A DNA stretch of 64,000 bases. It comes from CAZAMB01 sp964486335 (GTDB lineage Bacteria > Planctomycetota > Phycisphaerae > UBA1845). Numbering within the stretch: the stretch's first letter is position 1; each line of letters starts with the position of its first letter. Both the position numbers and the translations under genes were made by a program. Positions 37,786 through 47,580 of this stretch are shown piece by piece. A model generated the notes under the pieces. The model did no database searches. It was not told where the DNA came from and worked only from the letters and a program-made list of their open reading frames with translations. The stretch covers positions 1 through 64,000 of the forward strand of contig CAZAMB010000016.1 of assembly GCA_964486335.1 (NCBI GenBank), read 5' to 3'.

Positions 37786-38450
37786 GCGATGCGTTCGGAA
37801 ACCGCCGAAGAGCTGCGGGGATTCCTGTCGAACAAGCTGCCGACGGCAGGTGTGTTCATAATGCCGCGCCCTGAAAAGATTTGACTATGCTCCGGGCCGA
37901 CCTTGATCGGGCGCGCGAACCGTGGATCGGTGAAGCCGCAACCGAAGCTGAAAAGAAAAAGCGGACCGATTCGACCCATTTGAGCTACTGCGATGACGCA
38001 GGGCGCGTGTCGGACTTTCACAGCTTGCGCGTCACATTCGCAAGCCAGCTCTTGCGGTCCGGCGTGGACGTGCGGACGGCGAAAGACCTGATGCGTCACA
38101 GTACGATTGCGATGACCGCCGACGTGTACGCTTGTACGATGCGCGGGTCGATGAGCGAAGCGGTGAACAAGCTCCCGAACCTGTCCACTCCGACAATCGA
38201 ACAACTCCGCGCAACGGGCACTGAAAACGCCGATTCTGTCTTGGCGCTTTGCTTGGCGCGAGACGGCACAAAACAGCTCACGGCGGTTCGCGGCGGTGCA
38301 ATCAATCATCGCAACGACGATGATTCGCAACCCTTGAAAAAGACAGGCACTTACGGTGATTCGACGGGCATGAACGCGAACGGCGGCGCACTCCGCGCCG
38401 CCGCCGCAAACCTACCCCCAAGGGGACTCGAACCCCTGTCTTCAGGATGA
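37786..38450 (+). pseudogene. Decayed tyrosine recombinase (integrase) beside tRNA-Glu
   Basis: The sequence encodes the catalytic half of a phage-type integrase in two frames. The first frame gives RSETAEELRGFLSNKLP and MPRPEK, then stops with TGA at 37882-37884; the next frame continues from ~37887 with MLRADLDRAREPW, DFHSLRVTF and LMRHSTIAMTADVY. In related recombinases these two parts are continuous, so a frameshift lies near 37875-37887. The N-terminal half is absent. His of HxLRH is replaced (HSLRV); the second His (RHS) and Tyr are present. The frame runs into tRNA-Glu (PRGLEPLSSG is tRNA read-through), placing the relic at a typical attachment site. Confidence 0.78.
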
Positions 38451-38485
38451 GAACCTGATATCCTGGGCCACTAGACGATGGGGGC
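38413..38485 (-). tRNA. tRNA-Glu (anticodon CTC)
   Basis: The 73-base cloverleaf is complete. The acceptor stem is GCCCCCA with TGGGGGT (the first pair is G-U), the anticodon stem TCAGG/CCTGA holds loop TTCTCAT with anticodon CTC, and the T arm AGGGG/CCCCT holds TTCGAGT. CCA is not encoded. Its 3' end faces and overlaps the integrase relic. Confidence 0.95.
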
Positions 38486-38571
38486 GTCAGGAACCGCATC
38501 GTAGAAAACGATAGCTTTCCGGTCAATATCGATGGTCCTTTCCCAACTGGACGAAGGACCAGTGCTAAACC

Positions 38572-39717
38572 ATGGTGCCCTTTCAAATTTCAATCCCGGA
38601 CGACGTTCTTGCCGACCTCCGCGAACGTTTGGAGAGAACGCGCTGGCCGGACCAGCTGCCGGAAGCGGGTTGGGACTACGGCGCAAATCTGGATTACATG
38701 AAGGAGCTGATCGAATACTGGCGGACGTGCTTCGACTGGCGCGTTCAAGAGCAACAGCTCAATTCCCATCCGCAGTTCAGGGCAACCGTAGATGACACAT
38801 CGATTCACTTAATCCATGTTCGTGGCCGCGGGCCGCGACCGATGCCGCTTATTCTTACGCACGGCTGGCCGAGCACGTTCTTCGAACTACTCAAAGTGGT
38901 CCCGTTATTGAGCGATCCGGTTCGTTACGGCGGCGACGCAGCGGATGCTTTTGATGTCATTGTGCCATCTCTTCCTGGATACGGATTTTCCGATCCACCG
39001 CCCGCCCGCGGATTCACCAGCATGAACACCGCCGAGCTATGGGCGAAACTAATGACCGACGTGCTCGGGTACCGGCGTTTCGCCGCCCACGGCGGGGACG
39101 TAGGAGCTGGAGTCACCAGTCGAATTGGTCTGCGCTTTCCCAATCTGCTCTACGGAATCCACATTTCGGCTGTCGTCCGTCCCGAAATCGGTCCAGGCGA
39201 TCCGCCGCTCTCCGAGGCGGAGCGGGCCTATGTTCAGCTCAACGAAGAGTGGGAGCGAGTCGAAGATGGGTACGGGCATATTCAGGGGACCCGGCCGCAA
39301 ACACTGGCCTACGGACTGAGCGACTCTCCCGCCGGACTGGCTGCCTGGATCGTCGAAAAGTATCGCGCCTGGAGCGACTGCGGCGGAGACATCGAGTCGC
39401 GATTCTCGAAAGACGAACTGTTGACCAACATCACGGTCTATTGGGCTACGCAAACCATCAACTCATCGATTCGCCACTACTTCGAGCAAAGGAATTTGCC
39501 TTGGCCGTTTCCTCGCGGAACGAAGGTGCGCGTGCCAACCGGGGTGTGCCTGACGGTCGAGCCGGTGGATCGCGCGCCACGGGAGTGGGCCGAGCGGATT
39601 TACGACGTTCGGCGCTTCACCTTGCTACCGCGAGGCGGGCATTTCTCCGCGATGGAAGAGCCGGAACTGCTTGCGAATGACATCCGCGCGTTCTTCCGAA
39701 CACTCCGCTCCGATTGA
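38572..39717 (+). CDS. Epoxide hydrolase, alpha/beta hydrolase fold
   Basis: This 381-residue protein has the N-terminal EHN domain (~1-105) of microsomal-type epoxide hydrolases and an alpha/beta hydrolase core. Seen motifs: oxyanion HGWPS, nucleophile Asp in HGGDVGAGV, a lid Tyr region (VYWATQTINSSIRHYFE) and the catalytic His in RGGHFSAMEEP. It converts epoxides to diols, probably in detoxification or degradation. There is no signal peptide. It stands alone just after tRNA-Glu, so it could have come in with the lost integrative element, although its base composition looks ordinary. Confidence 0.93.
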   Translation: MVPFQISIPDDVLADLRERLERTRWPDQLPEAGWDYGANLDYMKELIEYWRTCFDWRVQEQQLNSHPQFRATVDDTSIHLIHVRGRGPRPMPLILTHGWPSTFFELLKVVPLLSDPVRYGGDAADAFDVIVPSLPGYGFSDPPPARGFTSMNTAELWAKLMTDVLGYRRFAAHGGDVGAGVTSRIGLRFPNLLYGIHISAVVRPEIGPGDPPLSEAERAYVQLNEEWERVEDGYGHIQGTRPQTLAYGLSDSPAGLAAWIVEKYRAWSDCGGDIESRFSKDELLTNITVYWATQTINSSIRHYFEQRNLPWPFPRGTKVRVPTGVCLTVEPVDRAPREWAERIYDVRRFTLLPRGGHFSAMEEPELLANDIRAFFRTLRSD

Positions 39718-39779
39718 CGATAACGCCGCTCCTGCGCCGACGCGTTCAGGAACCCTGTCATCGCCGGCTTGGTCGCCGC

Positions 39780-40283
39780 TTACGAAGCCTTGCAGAAAGT
39801 GAGTTTTGATCGATCCTTAACGACTCCGGGGAATCGTAACAGGCGGTTGTGCATGGCCACGTAGACTCCGGGCGATGCCAGTCGGCAGGCCAGTAACGCC
39901 TCGGTCACATTCTGCACGGCGTCGGTATCGCGAAACTCGTAGGGGCGCATCGCGCCCGTCAGAACGACCGGCACGAACAACTCCCGCAATTCGGCGCAGA
40001 GCAATTCTCCCGTCACACTGAGCGTATCGGTCCCGTGGACAACCACAACGGCGTCTGAATCCGGCAGGCATCGTCTCACCGATTCGACGATGAGACGTCG
40101 ATCGGCGTCGGTCATGTCGAGCGAGTCCTTGTTGAGCACGTGCTGATACGCCGCGGTGACATCGGGTAACCGAAGTCCCGCGACAAGGTTTTCCACGACG
40201 GGACGGTCGTTGGCAAGCGATCCGTCGCGTTCGTCAAACGTCTTGGCGATCGTTCCGCCCGTCGTGATCACCGTTATTCTCAT
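39780..40283 (-). CDS. Short asparaginase-family protein, N-terminal catalytic domain only
   Basis: This 167-residue protein starts at 40283 with AAAGGA six bases upstream. It has both catalytic Thr motifs of L-asparaginases, TTGGTIA and VHGTDTL, plus LTGAMRP, but ends where the C-terminal domain (another ~150 residues) should begin. Short asparaginase-domain proteins of this length exist in databases, so it may be a real, separate subfamily rather than a broken gene. Activity toward asparagine is unproven because the C-terminal domain normally completes the active site in the tetramer. Confidence 0.82.
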   Translation of the reverse strand: MRITVITTGGTIAKTFDERDGSLANDRPVVENLVAGLRLPDVTAAYQHVLNKDSLDMTDADRRLIVESVRRCLPDSDAVVVVHGTDTLSVTGELLCAELRELFVPVVLTGAMRPYEFRDTDAVQNVTEALLACRLASPGVYVAMHNRLLRFPGVVKDRSKLTFCKAS

Positions 40284-40629
40284 AGCGTTCCTTTCTGGAA
40301 ACTTCGGGGGCCGGCGCGAGCCTGTCGGCATCCAACGCCCGCGCCGAATCAAACGTTATGTTATCGGGTGCTGATTTGATTTCGAGTTTTGTGCGTTTTG
40401 GGCCATTGGTGAACGAATATTCGTTGGAAACGACGCTTTGCGGGCGGTACGATAATTAATGGACGGACCCGCAATCGATCGGTGGGGTGGAACAGCACGC
40501 CCGGCATTCGTTTGCGAAGGATCGTATAATTACCCGGAAGGCACGCATTGCGCGCGGGCGAGGGGGACTCCCGACGGGCGGTGAACGAGCCATGAATGGT
40601 TCGCGGGTTCGACACGACGGAGCGGTTTC

Positions 40630-41757
40630 ATGGACTGGCAGGCCTTGCGTGACGAGTTTCCGATCACGCGGAATTACAATTTTCAGAACCACGCGGCCGT
40701 CGCGCCGATTTCGCGGCGGTGCGCACAGGCGGCGCGCGTGTATTTGGATCATGTCGCGGAGAGCAGCTACGTCGAGGGCCATTTCTATCGTCACGCCGAT
40801 CGGGTGCGGGGGCAGATTGCACAGCTCATCAACGCCAAGTCTGACGAAGTGACTTTTTGTAAGAACACGAGCGATGGATTGAGCATGGTCGCCAACGGGC
40901 TGAGCTGGAACAGCGGCGACAATGTGGTTACGACCAACGTTGAGTTCGCGGCCAACATGTATCCATGGATGGCGCTTCGTTCGCGCGGCGTGCAGGTGCG
41001 AATGGTTTTTGAAGAAGACGGGCGCATTCCTCTTGAACGGGTGTTCGAAGCGATCGACAACCGCACACGGCTTGTGACCATCTCTTCGGTGCAGTTTGCG
41101 AGCGGATTCCGGACCGACCTGGCCACGCTCGGCGACTTTTGTCAGGGAAAAGGCGTGCTGCTTTGCGTTGACGCGATTCAGTCGCTCGGCGCGTTTCCGA
41201 TCGACGTGCAAGCGATGAATATCGACTTTCTTGCAGCGGACGGGCACAAATGGCTTTGCGCTCCCGAGGGAATCGGGATTTTGTACGTCCGCCGCGAACT
41301 TCAGGGCCATCTTCGTCCGACGGCGATCGGCTGGATGTCGATGAAGGATCCGTTTAACTTCAACCGCTACCAGTTCGAGTTCGCTGATTCGGCGCGACGC
41401 TACGACAGCGGGAGTTACAATCTCGCGGGAATCTACGCACTTGGAGGGGCGCTGGACCTGATCGCCGAGATCGGCGTCGAAGCGATTTCGCGTCGTTTGC
41501 TCGCGTTGACCGACGCGCTGGTCGCGGGAGTCCGAAACAAAGGCTATCGTGTGCTCAGTTCGCGCCAGCCGGGGGAAGCAAGCAGCATTGTCTCATTTTT
41601 TTCCGACGTTCACCCGCCTGAACCAATCCAACATCACCTCCAGGCCGAACACCGCATTGTCATTGCCGTCCGGGCCGGTCGGCTTCGGGCTAGCCCTCAT
41701 GTGTACAACTCTGATCGCGAGATTGAGCAGCTTATCGAGTCTTTGCCCAAACATTGA
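40630..41757 (+). CDS. Class V PLP-dependent aminotransferase (cysteine desulfurase-like)
   Basis: This 375-residue protein has the class V fold, with the PLP Lys in ADGHKWLCAPEG, PLP-phosphate contacts near KNTSDG and DAIQSLG. The N-terminus FQNHAAVAPIS is typical of the isopenicillin-epimerase-like/cysteine desulfurase subgroup. The desulfurase's mobile Cys loop is not evident: the corresponding region reads PGEASSIVSFF. The reaction is therefore unclear. ATG at 40630 follows GGAG. It faces glmS tail to tail. Confidence 0.85.
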   Translation: MDWQALRDEFPITRNYNFQNHAAVAPISRRCAQAARVYLDHVAESSYVEGHFYRHADRVRGQIAQLINAKSDEVTFCKNTSDGLSMVANGLSWNSGDNVVTTNVEFAANMYPWMALRSRGVQVRMVFEEDGRIPLERVFEAIDNRTRLVTISSVQFASGFRTDLATLGDFCQGKGVLLCVDAIQSLGAFPIDVQAMNIDFLAADGHKWLCAPEGIGILYVRRELQGHLRPTAIGWMSMKDPFNFNRYQFEFADSARRYDSGSYNLAGIYALGGALDLIAEIGVEAISRRLLALTDALVAGVRNKGYRVLSSRQPGEASSIVSFFSDVHPPEPIQHHLQAEHRIVIAVRAGRLRASPHVYNSDREIEQLIESLPKH

Positions 41758-41832
41758 CGCGATGAGCGATGTTGCGCTACGTCACGCCTCGCCTGTGGCG
41801 ATTGCGGTTTGGTCGACCCACCCTTGATGCTA

Positions 41833-43656
41833 TTATTCCACGGTCACGCTCTTGGCGAGGTTGCGGGGCTTGTCGACATTGCATCCGCGACGGACGGCCG
41901 CGTGATAGGCGATGAGTTGCAGCGGGATCGCGGTCAGCAACGGCTGGAGCGGTTCCAGCGTTTCGGGCACGTAGAGAACATGCTCAGCCATTTTGGCGAT
42001 TTCTGAGTCGCCCTCGGTGGCGATCGCGATGACGCTCGCGCCGCGGCCGCGGACCTGAGCGATGTTGTTCATAATCTTGTCGTACTGGCTGCCTCCGGTG
42101 GCGATCACGACGACGGGCATGCCCTCGTGCAATAGCGCGATGGGGCCGTGTTTGATCTCCGCCGCCGGTAACCCCTCGGCGTGAATGTAGCTGATTTCCT
42201 TGAGTTTGAGGGCGCCTTCGAGCGCCACGGGATAGTTGTACCCACGACCCAAATAGAGCCAGTTTTCGCGATCGCAATAGCGTTCGGCGACGGCTTTGGC
42301 GTCGTCAGCGCTCTCGAGGATTCGCGCGATCTGGCCGGGGACTTCGGCCAAAGCATTGACGAATTGCATGGCCGATGACGGCGAGAGGTGTTTGCGTCGA
42401 CCAAGATAACAAGCGATGAGCGCCAATACAGCCACCTGTGCGGTAAACGCCTTTGTGCTCGCGACGCCGATTTCCGGTCCCACGTGCAGATAGACGCCGG
42501 CGTCGGTTTCCCTCGCAATCGTGGAACCGACGACGTTGACCACGCCGAGCGTGAGAGCACCGCGGTTTTTGGCCTCCGTCAATGCGGCCAATGTGTCGGC
42601 AGTTTCGCCGCTTTGCGACACCGCGATGACCACCGTTCCGTCGTCGATCACCGGGTTTCGATATCGAAACTCACTGGCATATTCGGTTTCGGTCGGGATG
42701 CGGATCAGTTCTTCAAAAAGGTACTCACCGACCAATGCCGCGTGCCAGGCCGTGCCGCACCCTGTCAAAATGATTCGCTTCGCGCGGGTGAGTTCTCGCG
42801 TGCAGTCCCGCAACCCGCCCAGATGAACGGTCCCTTCGCGAAGTTCGATTCGCCCGCGCAGGCAGTTTTCAATGGCTGCAGGCTGCTCAACGATTTCCTT
42901 GAGCATGAAATGCTCGAAGCCGGACAGTTCGATCTGTTCAAGGGACCACTCGATTTCCTCGACATCGCGTTGGACGGGAACGGCGTCGAGCGTGGTGATG
43001 CGCACGTGCTCGGGGGTCACGCGGACGATCTCGCCGTCCTTGAGATAAACTACTTGACTGGTGTGCGAGAGGACGGCCGCCGGATCGGAAGCCAGGAAAT
43101 GCTCGCCTTTTCCCACGCCGATAAGGAGCGGGCTGCCGCGCCGCGCACCGACGACGACATTTGGCTCACTCAGTGAAACCACCGCGATACCGTATGTTCC
43201 TGAAACCTCGCGAAGCGCCTTTCGCACCGCAAGCTCCAGATCGCCGTCATAAAAGAGACCGATCAGATGCGCCAAGGCTTCGGTATCGGTGTCGCTCTTG
43301 AACTTGATTCCCTGGCGTTCGAGGTAGGTCCGCAAGGCTCGGTCGTTCTCGATGATTCCGTTGTGAATGATGGCGATCCGACCGGAAGCGTCGACATGGG
43401 GGTGCGCATTGGCATCGTTGGGCGCGCCATGCGTGGCCCATCGGGTGTGGCCGATGCCGGTGGTTGGCGTGGAGCCATAATCAATGACTTGTTCGAGGCA
43501 AGAAAGCCGTCCCGCGGACTTTTTCACTGACAATTGGACAGGCTCGACCAAAGCCACCCCAGCTGAGTCGTAGCCGCGGTATTCGAGGCGGCGAAGACCC
43601 TCAATGAGGATCGGAAGGGCCGGTCGCCCGCCAACGTAACCGATGATTCCGCACAT
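41833..43656 (-). CDS. glmS: Glutamine--fructose-6-phosphate aminotransferase
   Basis: GlmS makes glucosamine 6-phosphate from fructose 6-phosphate and glutamine, feeding peptidoglycan and LPS. The 607-residue protein starts at 43656 so that catalytic Cys2 follows Met (MCGIIGYVGG), with GGGGAG upstream. It has the glutaminase domain (~1-220; GHTRWATHG) and two SIS domains (VAVSQSGETADTL, STKAFTAQV, AEIKHGPIAL), and ends with the typical LAKSVTVE. I saw no sign of a glmS ribozyme upstream. Confidence 0.97.
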   Translation of the reverse strand: MCGIIGYVGGRPALPILIEGLRRLEYRGYDSAGVALVEPVQLSVKKSAGRLSCLEQVIDYGSTPTTGIGHTRWATHGAPNDANAHPHVDASGRIAIIHNGIIENDRALRTYLERQGIKFKSDTDTEALAHLIGLFYDGDLELAVRKALREVSGTYGIAVVSLSEPNVVVGARRGSPLLIGVGKGEHFLASDPAAVLSHTSQVVYLKDGEIVRVTPEHVRITTLDAVPVQRDVEEIEWSLEQIELSGFEHFMLKEIVEQPAAIENCLRGRIELREGTVHLGGLRDCTRELTRAKRIILTGCGTAWHAALVGEYLFEELIRIPTETEYASEFRYRNPVIDDGTVVIAVSQSGETADTLAALTEAKNRGALTLGVVNVVGSTIARETDAGVYLHVGPEIGVASTKAFTAQVAVLALIACYLGRRKHLSPSSAMQFVNALAEVPGQIARILESADDAKAVAERYCDRENWLYLGRGYNYPVALEGALKLKEISYIHAEGLPAAEIKHGPIALLHEGMPVVVIATGGSQYDKIMNNIAQVRGRGASVIAIATEGDSEIAKMAEHVLYVPETLEPLQPLLTAIPLQLIAYHAAVRRGCNVDKPRNLAKSVTVE

Positions 43657-43925
43657 AATTTGCTCCCCGAACCGTGCTGCCGCGTCGATCAAACCCTTTC
43701 CCATATTATCGGCATGATTCGGTCCGCGGGCAAACCGCACCGGCGGCCTTGGATCGGCGATGTCGCCCGCAACGGTCGGATTTCAAGCAATCATCAGTTG
43801 ACCCCCAAAGGATCGCCATTTCTAATCCGTTGGTCTTCAGCTACGCGCCTGTATCGGTTGAGATGTAGGCGTTGACCGGATTGAACTCCAGGAACCATTC
43901 GACTGATTCCAGGGCTATTCTTGCC

Positions 43926-45485
43926 ATGAGTCACCAGCATCGAATTGAGTTGAACGGAAGCGACCTGACCCCCGCGTTGGTGGCGAAGGTTCTGAGGTCG
44001 GCGCTTCACGTTCGAATCTCGCGGCAGGTGATTCAGCGAATCCGGGCCGGTCGAAGGCACGTCGAAGCGATTCTCGAAGGGCAGCAACCGGTTTATGGAA
44101 TTAACACCGGATTCGGTTCGCTATGCGATCGCAACATTCCGGCGGATCAGCTCGAGCGACTTCAAGAGAACCTCATTCTCTCCCATGCCGTTGGTGTTGG
44201 CGAGCCGACCCCGGACGAGGTCGTTCGCCTGATGCTGCTGTTCAAGGCTCAGGCGCTGTCGCGAGGTCGAAGCGGCGTGCGTCCGCGAATCGTCGAAACC
44301 CTCGTTCACCTTCTCAACAATGACATGCTTCCGGTCGTTCCCCAAAAAGGATCACTGGGTGCAAGCGGAGATCTTGCGCCACTGGCCCACCTCTCCCTTG
44401 TGCTGCTTGGGCGGGGGGCGGTTCGATGTCGCGGCGAACGGCTGAGCGGAGCCGCAGCGCTGAAACGATGCAAACTTAAGCCAGTACGGCTGGCTGCCAA
44501 GGAGGGTCTCGCGCTCATCAACGGAACGCAGTTCATGAGCGCCTACGGAGCCGCCCTGTGCGCACGCGCGCATCGCGCATGCGCGAATGCCGACGTTCTC
44601 GCGGCCATGGCCGTCGAAGCCGTTCGCGGGCAAATCGAACCGTTTGATGAGCGCATCCACGCAATGCGTCCACATCCGGGCCCGATTGCGGTTGCTCATG
44701 TCATTCGCAATTTGCTCGCCCGCCGTCCGAAAAGCCCGACCCGTCCATACAATCCGCGCGTGCAGGACCCTTATTCGCTGCGGTGCGTCCCGCAGGTCCA
44801 CGGCGCGACGCGGGATGTCTTGGAGCACGCCGAAGAAGTCATTTATCGAGATGTCAACGGCGTGACGGACAATCCCGTGATTACCGCCGACGGCGAAGTG
44901 CTCAGCGGCGGCAACTTTCACGGACAGCCGCTCGCGCTCGCTCTAGATTATCTTGCTTGCGCGGTTGCCGAATTGGCGAGCATCTCCGAACGGCGCCAAT
45001 ACCTGTTGCTCCACAACCGCGATTACGGACTGCCGCCGGTTCTGGTTCAGGAGGGCGGACTGAACAGCGGCTTCTTGATCACGCAGTACACATCGGCGTC
45101 GCTTGTGGCTGAAAACAAAGTGCTTTGCCACCCGGCTTCGATCGATTCCATTCCGACGTCGGGCGGACAGGAAGACCACGTCAGCATGGGTGGGACGGCG
45201 GCGGTAAAGGCCTGGACCATTATGGACAACGTCGAAACGGTACTGGCGATTGAACTGTTGACCGTCGCTCAGGCACTCGATTTCACGCCGGCCGACGAGA
45301 TTGCCCCGGCTATCGCAAGCCTTCATCAGCTTGTTCGCAACCACATCTCCCATCTTGCCCAGGACCGCGAGTTTGAATCTGATCTCCAGGCTTCCTTGGC
45401 CTTCATCCGGTCTCAAGTTTTATTGGACCATGCGGTTATTACCGCGAAGCCTCAGCGAAGCCGTTCCAAGCGCGCCGGAAAGTGA
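43926..45485 (+). CDS. hutH: Histidine ammonia-lyase
   Basis: HutH deaminates histidine to urocanate, the first step of histidine breakdown. The 519-residue protein has the MIO-forming triad Ala146-Ser147-Gly148 in GSLGASGDLAPLAHLS, YGINTGFG near the N-terminus and LSHAVGVGEP, whose SH pair fits histidine rather than phenylalanine or tyrosine as substrate. ATG at 43926 is chosen by homology; the ribosome binding site is weak. hutU, hutI and hutG are not in the window. It is divergent from glmS. Confidence 0.94.
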   Translation: MSHQHRIELNGSDLTPALVAKVLRSALHVRISRQVIQRIRAGRRHVEAILEGQQPVYGINTGFGSLCDRNIPADQLERLQENLILSHAVGVGEPTPDEVVRLMLLFKAQALSRGRSGVRPRIVETLVHLLNNDMLPVVPQKGSLGASGDLAPLAHLSLVLLGRGAVRCRGERLSGAAALKRCKLKPVRLAAKEGLALINGTQFMSAYGAALCARAHRACANADVLAAMAVEAVRGQIEPFDERIHAMRPHPGPIAVAHVIRNLLARRPKSPTRPYNPRVQDPYSLRCVPQVHGATRDVLEHAEEVIYRDVNGVTDNPVITADGEVLSGGNFHGQPLALALDYLACAVAELASISERRQYLLLHNRDYGLPPVLVQEGGLNSGFLITQYTSASLVAENKVLCHPASIDSIPTSGGQEDHVSMGGTAAVKAWTIMDNVETVLAIELLTVAQALDFTPADEIAPAIASLHQLVRNHISHLAQDREFESDLQASLAFIRSQVLLDHAVITAKPQRSRSKRAGK

Positions 45486-45692
45486 TCCCACATCCCAACG
45501 AACGGTTGTCGTTTGCGTTCCCGTCCAATAAAATGAACTCGGTTGTACGGGCCCTTGCATGGTACGACGCCGCCGGTTCGGAGTGTTGACTTCGGCCGGC
45601 GCGGCGCCAACAAATCCAGTGGGGGAAAGTGACACGTCGGCGTTGGCGAATCCGCGAGATTCGTCGGCGCGCCGCCCGCGGAGGTGGAAACG

Positions 45693-46475
45693 TTGGGAAC
45701 TCGCGCAATTCATTGCTTCTTGGTGTCCTTCGTCTGTGCGCTCAGTTGCGCGACGCTCGGCACAGGATGCGGCAGCGGCGTCGATCAGCCGTCCGTCAAC
45801 ACGCTGATTCCCGCCGATTGCAGCGATGCGACCGGAGCAAAAATCGTCGCTGCTGACGTGGTGTATCTCGACTGGTCCGGCGGCCGAACGCGGATCTACC
45901 CCGACAATGACATGCCTGGGCTCAACCTTGCACTGTTTGAGACGCCCGACGGTGGATCGCTGGCCGATCGCGCCGACGAGTTCAAGAACGCCGTCCGTGA
46001 CGAAGTCTCCAAAATTCTCTGCGACATGCCCACCGACGGAATTCATCTGACCAGCGCTCGCGTGGGTCTGCCCAAGGATCACACGCGCGTCTGCTTCGCG
46101 CAGGTTGAGTCGCCGATCGGCGGCGGACAGATCGGCGAGGGCGAGTACGATCCCTGCAACCAATTCAACGACAACGACGCGATCATTTTCGGCGAGGCGC
46201 TGGTCAACCTCGGTGGACCGTTTGCGTTCGAGGAGTGGGTCAGCATTTTTTCGAACGTCACCGCCCACGAAATCGGGCACATGCTCGGCTATCCACATGT
46301 GCCCCGTGTGATCTACTCGCCCTCGCAGCGGCCGGCCTTTGTCGAGTTGATGATGGCCACGCACACGGTTGATGAGATGATCGCCGCTCAGCGGTATCTC
46401 TCCGACGTTGAGAATTGTCCTTCCGCAGTGGCCAAATCGAACGACCTCGCGGTTTATTCCTGCGGCCACGAATAA
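45693..46475 (+). CDS. Putative lipoprotein with a metzincin-type zinc motif
   Basis: This 260-residue protein has a signal peptide with lipobox-like GTGCGSG and a C-terminal half with HEIGHMLGYPH, the HExxHxxGxxH zinc motif of metzincins. TTG at 45693, eight bases after GGAGG, is the likeliest start; GTG at 45684 overlaps that site. A Met shortly after (ELMMATHT) could be the metzincin Met-turn. It is probably an exported protease or peptidase-like protein; substrate unknown. Confidence 0.72.
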   Translation: MGTRAIHCFLVSFVCALSCATLGTGCGSGVDQPSVNTLIPADCSDATGAKIVAADVVYLDWSGGRTRIYPDNDMPGLNLALFETPDGGSLADRADEFKNAVRDEVSKILCDMPTDGIHLTSARVGLPKDHTRVCFAQVESPIGGGQIGEGEYDPCNQFNDNDAIIFGEALVNLGGPFAFEEWVSIFSNVTAHEIGHMLGYPHVPRVIYSPSQRPAFVELMMATHTVDEMIAAQRYLSDVENCPSAVAKSNDLAVYSCGHE

Positions 46476-46653
46476 TCTCAACAACATTTCACAAGGCTTG
46501 CGGCCTGCTTCCGAAGTTCGGATGTAAGGCTACGGCGATCATCGGCTTGTCGGGACTCGCGCCGCGAGGCATACTTTCATTGGTTTTCGACCATGATTGG
46601 GCGTGTTGTCGTGATGCGAAATGGTCACGAACATCGCGAAGGGAGTCGCCTCG

Positions 46654-47580
46654 ATGAAACCAATGATCGATCTTGTTCACGCCGGTGATTGCATCAAGGG
46701 CATGGAGTCGATGCCCGAAGGGTCAGTCGATCTAGCCTTCGCCGATCCACCCTTCAACATCGGCTACAAGTACGATGTCTACGACGATCGTCGGCAGGCA
46801 GAGGACTATCTCGAATGGTCACGCCGGTGGATCAGCGGCGTTGTCCGCGTGCTCAAACCCGATGGAACCTTTTGGCTGGCGATCGGCGACGAGTTCGCGG
46901 CCGAGCTGAAGGTTCTCTGCACGCGCGAACTGGGCTTGCACTGTCGCAACTGGGTAATCTGGTTCTACACCTTCGGCGTGCATTGCAAGCACAAGTTCAC
47001 GCGAAGCCACGCCCACCTGTTTTACTTCGTGAAGGATCCGAAGGCGTTCACTTTCAATTCGCTCGACGTTCGCGTGCCTTCGGCGAGGGAACTGGTCTAC
47101 GGCGACAAGCGAGCCGACCCCGACGGCCGCGTTCCGGACGATACATGGATGATGTCGCCCGTGCTGCCGCCGGAGGTTCCCACGCGTGACGGATTTGTCC
47201 TTCGGCCTCAGGATATTCCCGAGCGCTTTCCGCCGGAAAGCGACACCTGGTTTTTTTCCCGTGTCGCGGGGACGTTCAACGAACGGCAGGGTTTTCACGG
47301 CTGCCAGATGCCGGAGCAGCTTCTGGGTCGTATCATTCGCGGTTGCTCGAACAAGGGCGATCTCGTGCTTGACCCGTTCGCGGGTAGCGGCACGACGCTC
47401 GCGGTATTGAAGAAACTCAATCGCCGGTTCCTCGGGTTTGAATTGTCGAAGGATTACGTAGGTAAAATCAAGAAACGGCTGGCCGACATTCAACCCGGTG
47501 ATCCGCTTACGGGTCCGGAAAACCCGGTTGAAAGCGCACCCACCACGAAGAAGGGCCGACGACTAAAACGGGTCGTCTAG
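46654..47580 (+). CDS. Orphan DNA methyltransferase (adenine-N6, beta-type)
   Basis: This 308-residue protein has catalytic motif IV (ADPPFNIGY) near the N-terminus and the AdoMet motif I (DPFAGSGTT) near the C-terminus, the order of beta-class amino-methyltransferases. ATG at 46654 has GGGAG eight bases upstream; ATG at 46621 is possible. No restriction enzyme or specificity subunit is adjacent, so it looks solitary and may regulate or mark DNA. The target site cannot be read. The C-terminus is Lys/Arg-rich (KKGRRLKRVV). Confidence 0.9.
   Translation: MKPMIDLVHAGDCIKGMESMPEGSVDLAFADPPFNIGYKYDVYDDRRQAEDYLEWSRRWISGVVRVLKPDGTFWLAIGDEFAAELKVLCTRELGLHCRNWVIWFYTFGVHCKHKFTRSHAHLFYFVKDPKAFTFNSLDVRVPSARELVYGDKRADPDGRVPDDTWMMSPVLPPEVPTRDGFVLRPQDIPERFPPESDTWFFSRVAGTFNERQGFHGCQMPEQLLGRIIRGCSNKGDLVLDPFAGSGTTLAVLKKLNRRFLGFELSKDYVGKIKKRLADIQPGDPLTGPENPVESAPTTKKGRRLKRVV

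Noticed and set aside
38413..38450. Peptide PRGLEPLSSG as the native C-terminus of the integrase
   Set aside because: These codons are the tRNA-Glu 3' end read in the opposite sense; this is read-through, not a protein domain.
43657..43860. Possible glmS ribozyme upstream of glmS
   Set aside because: I looked for the conserved core ahead of the start and saw nothing convincing; the region has no obvious nested helices.
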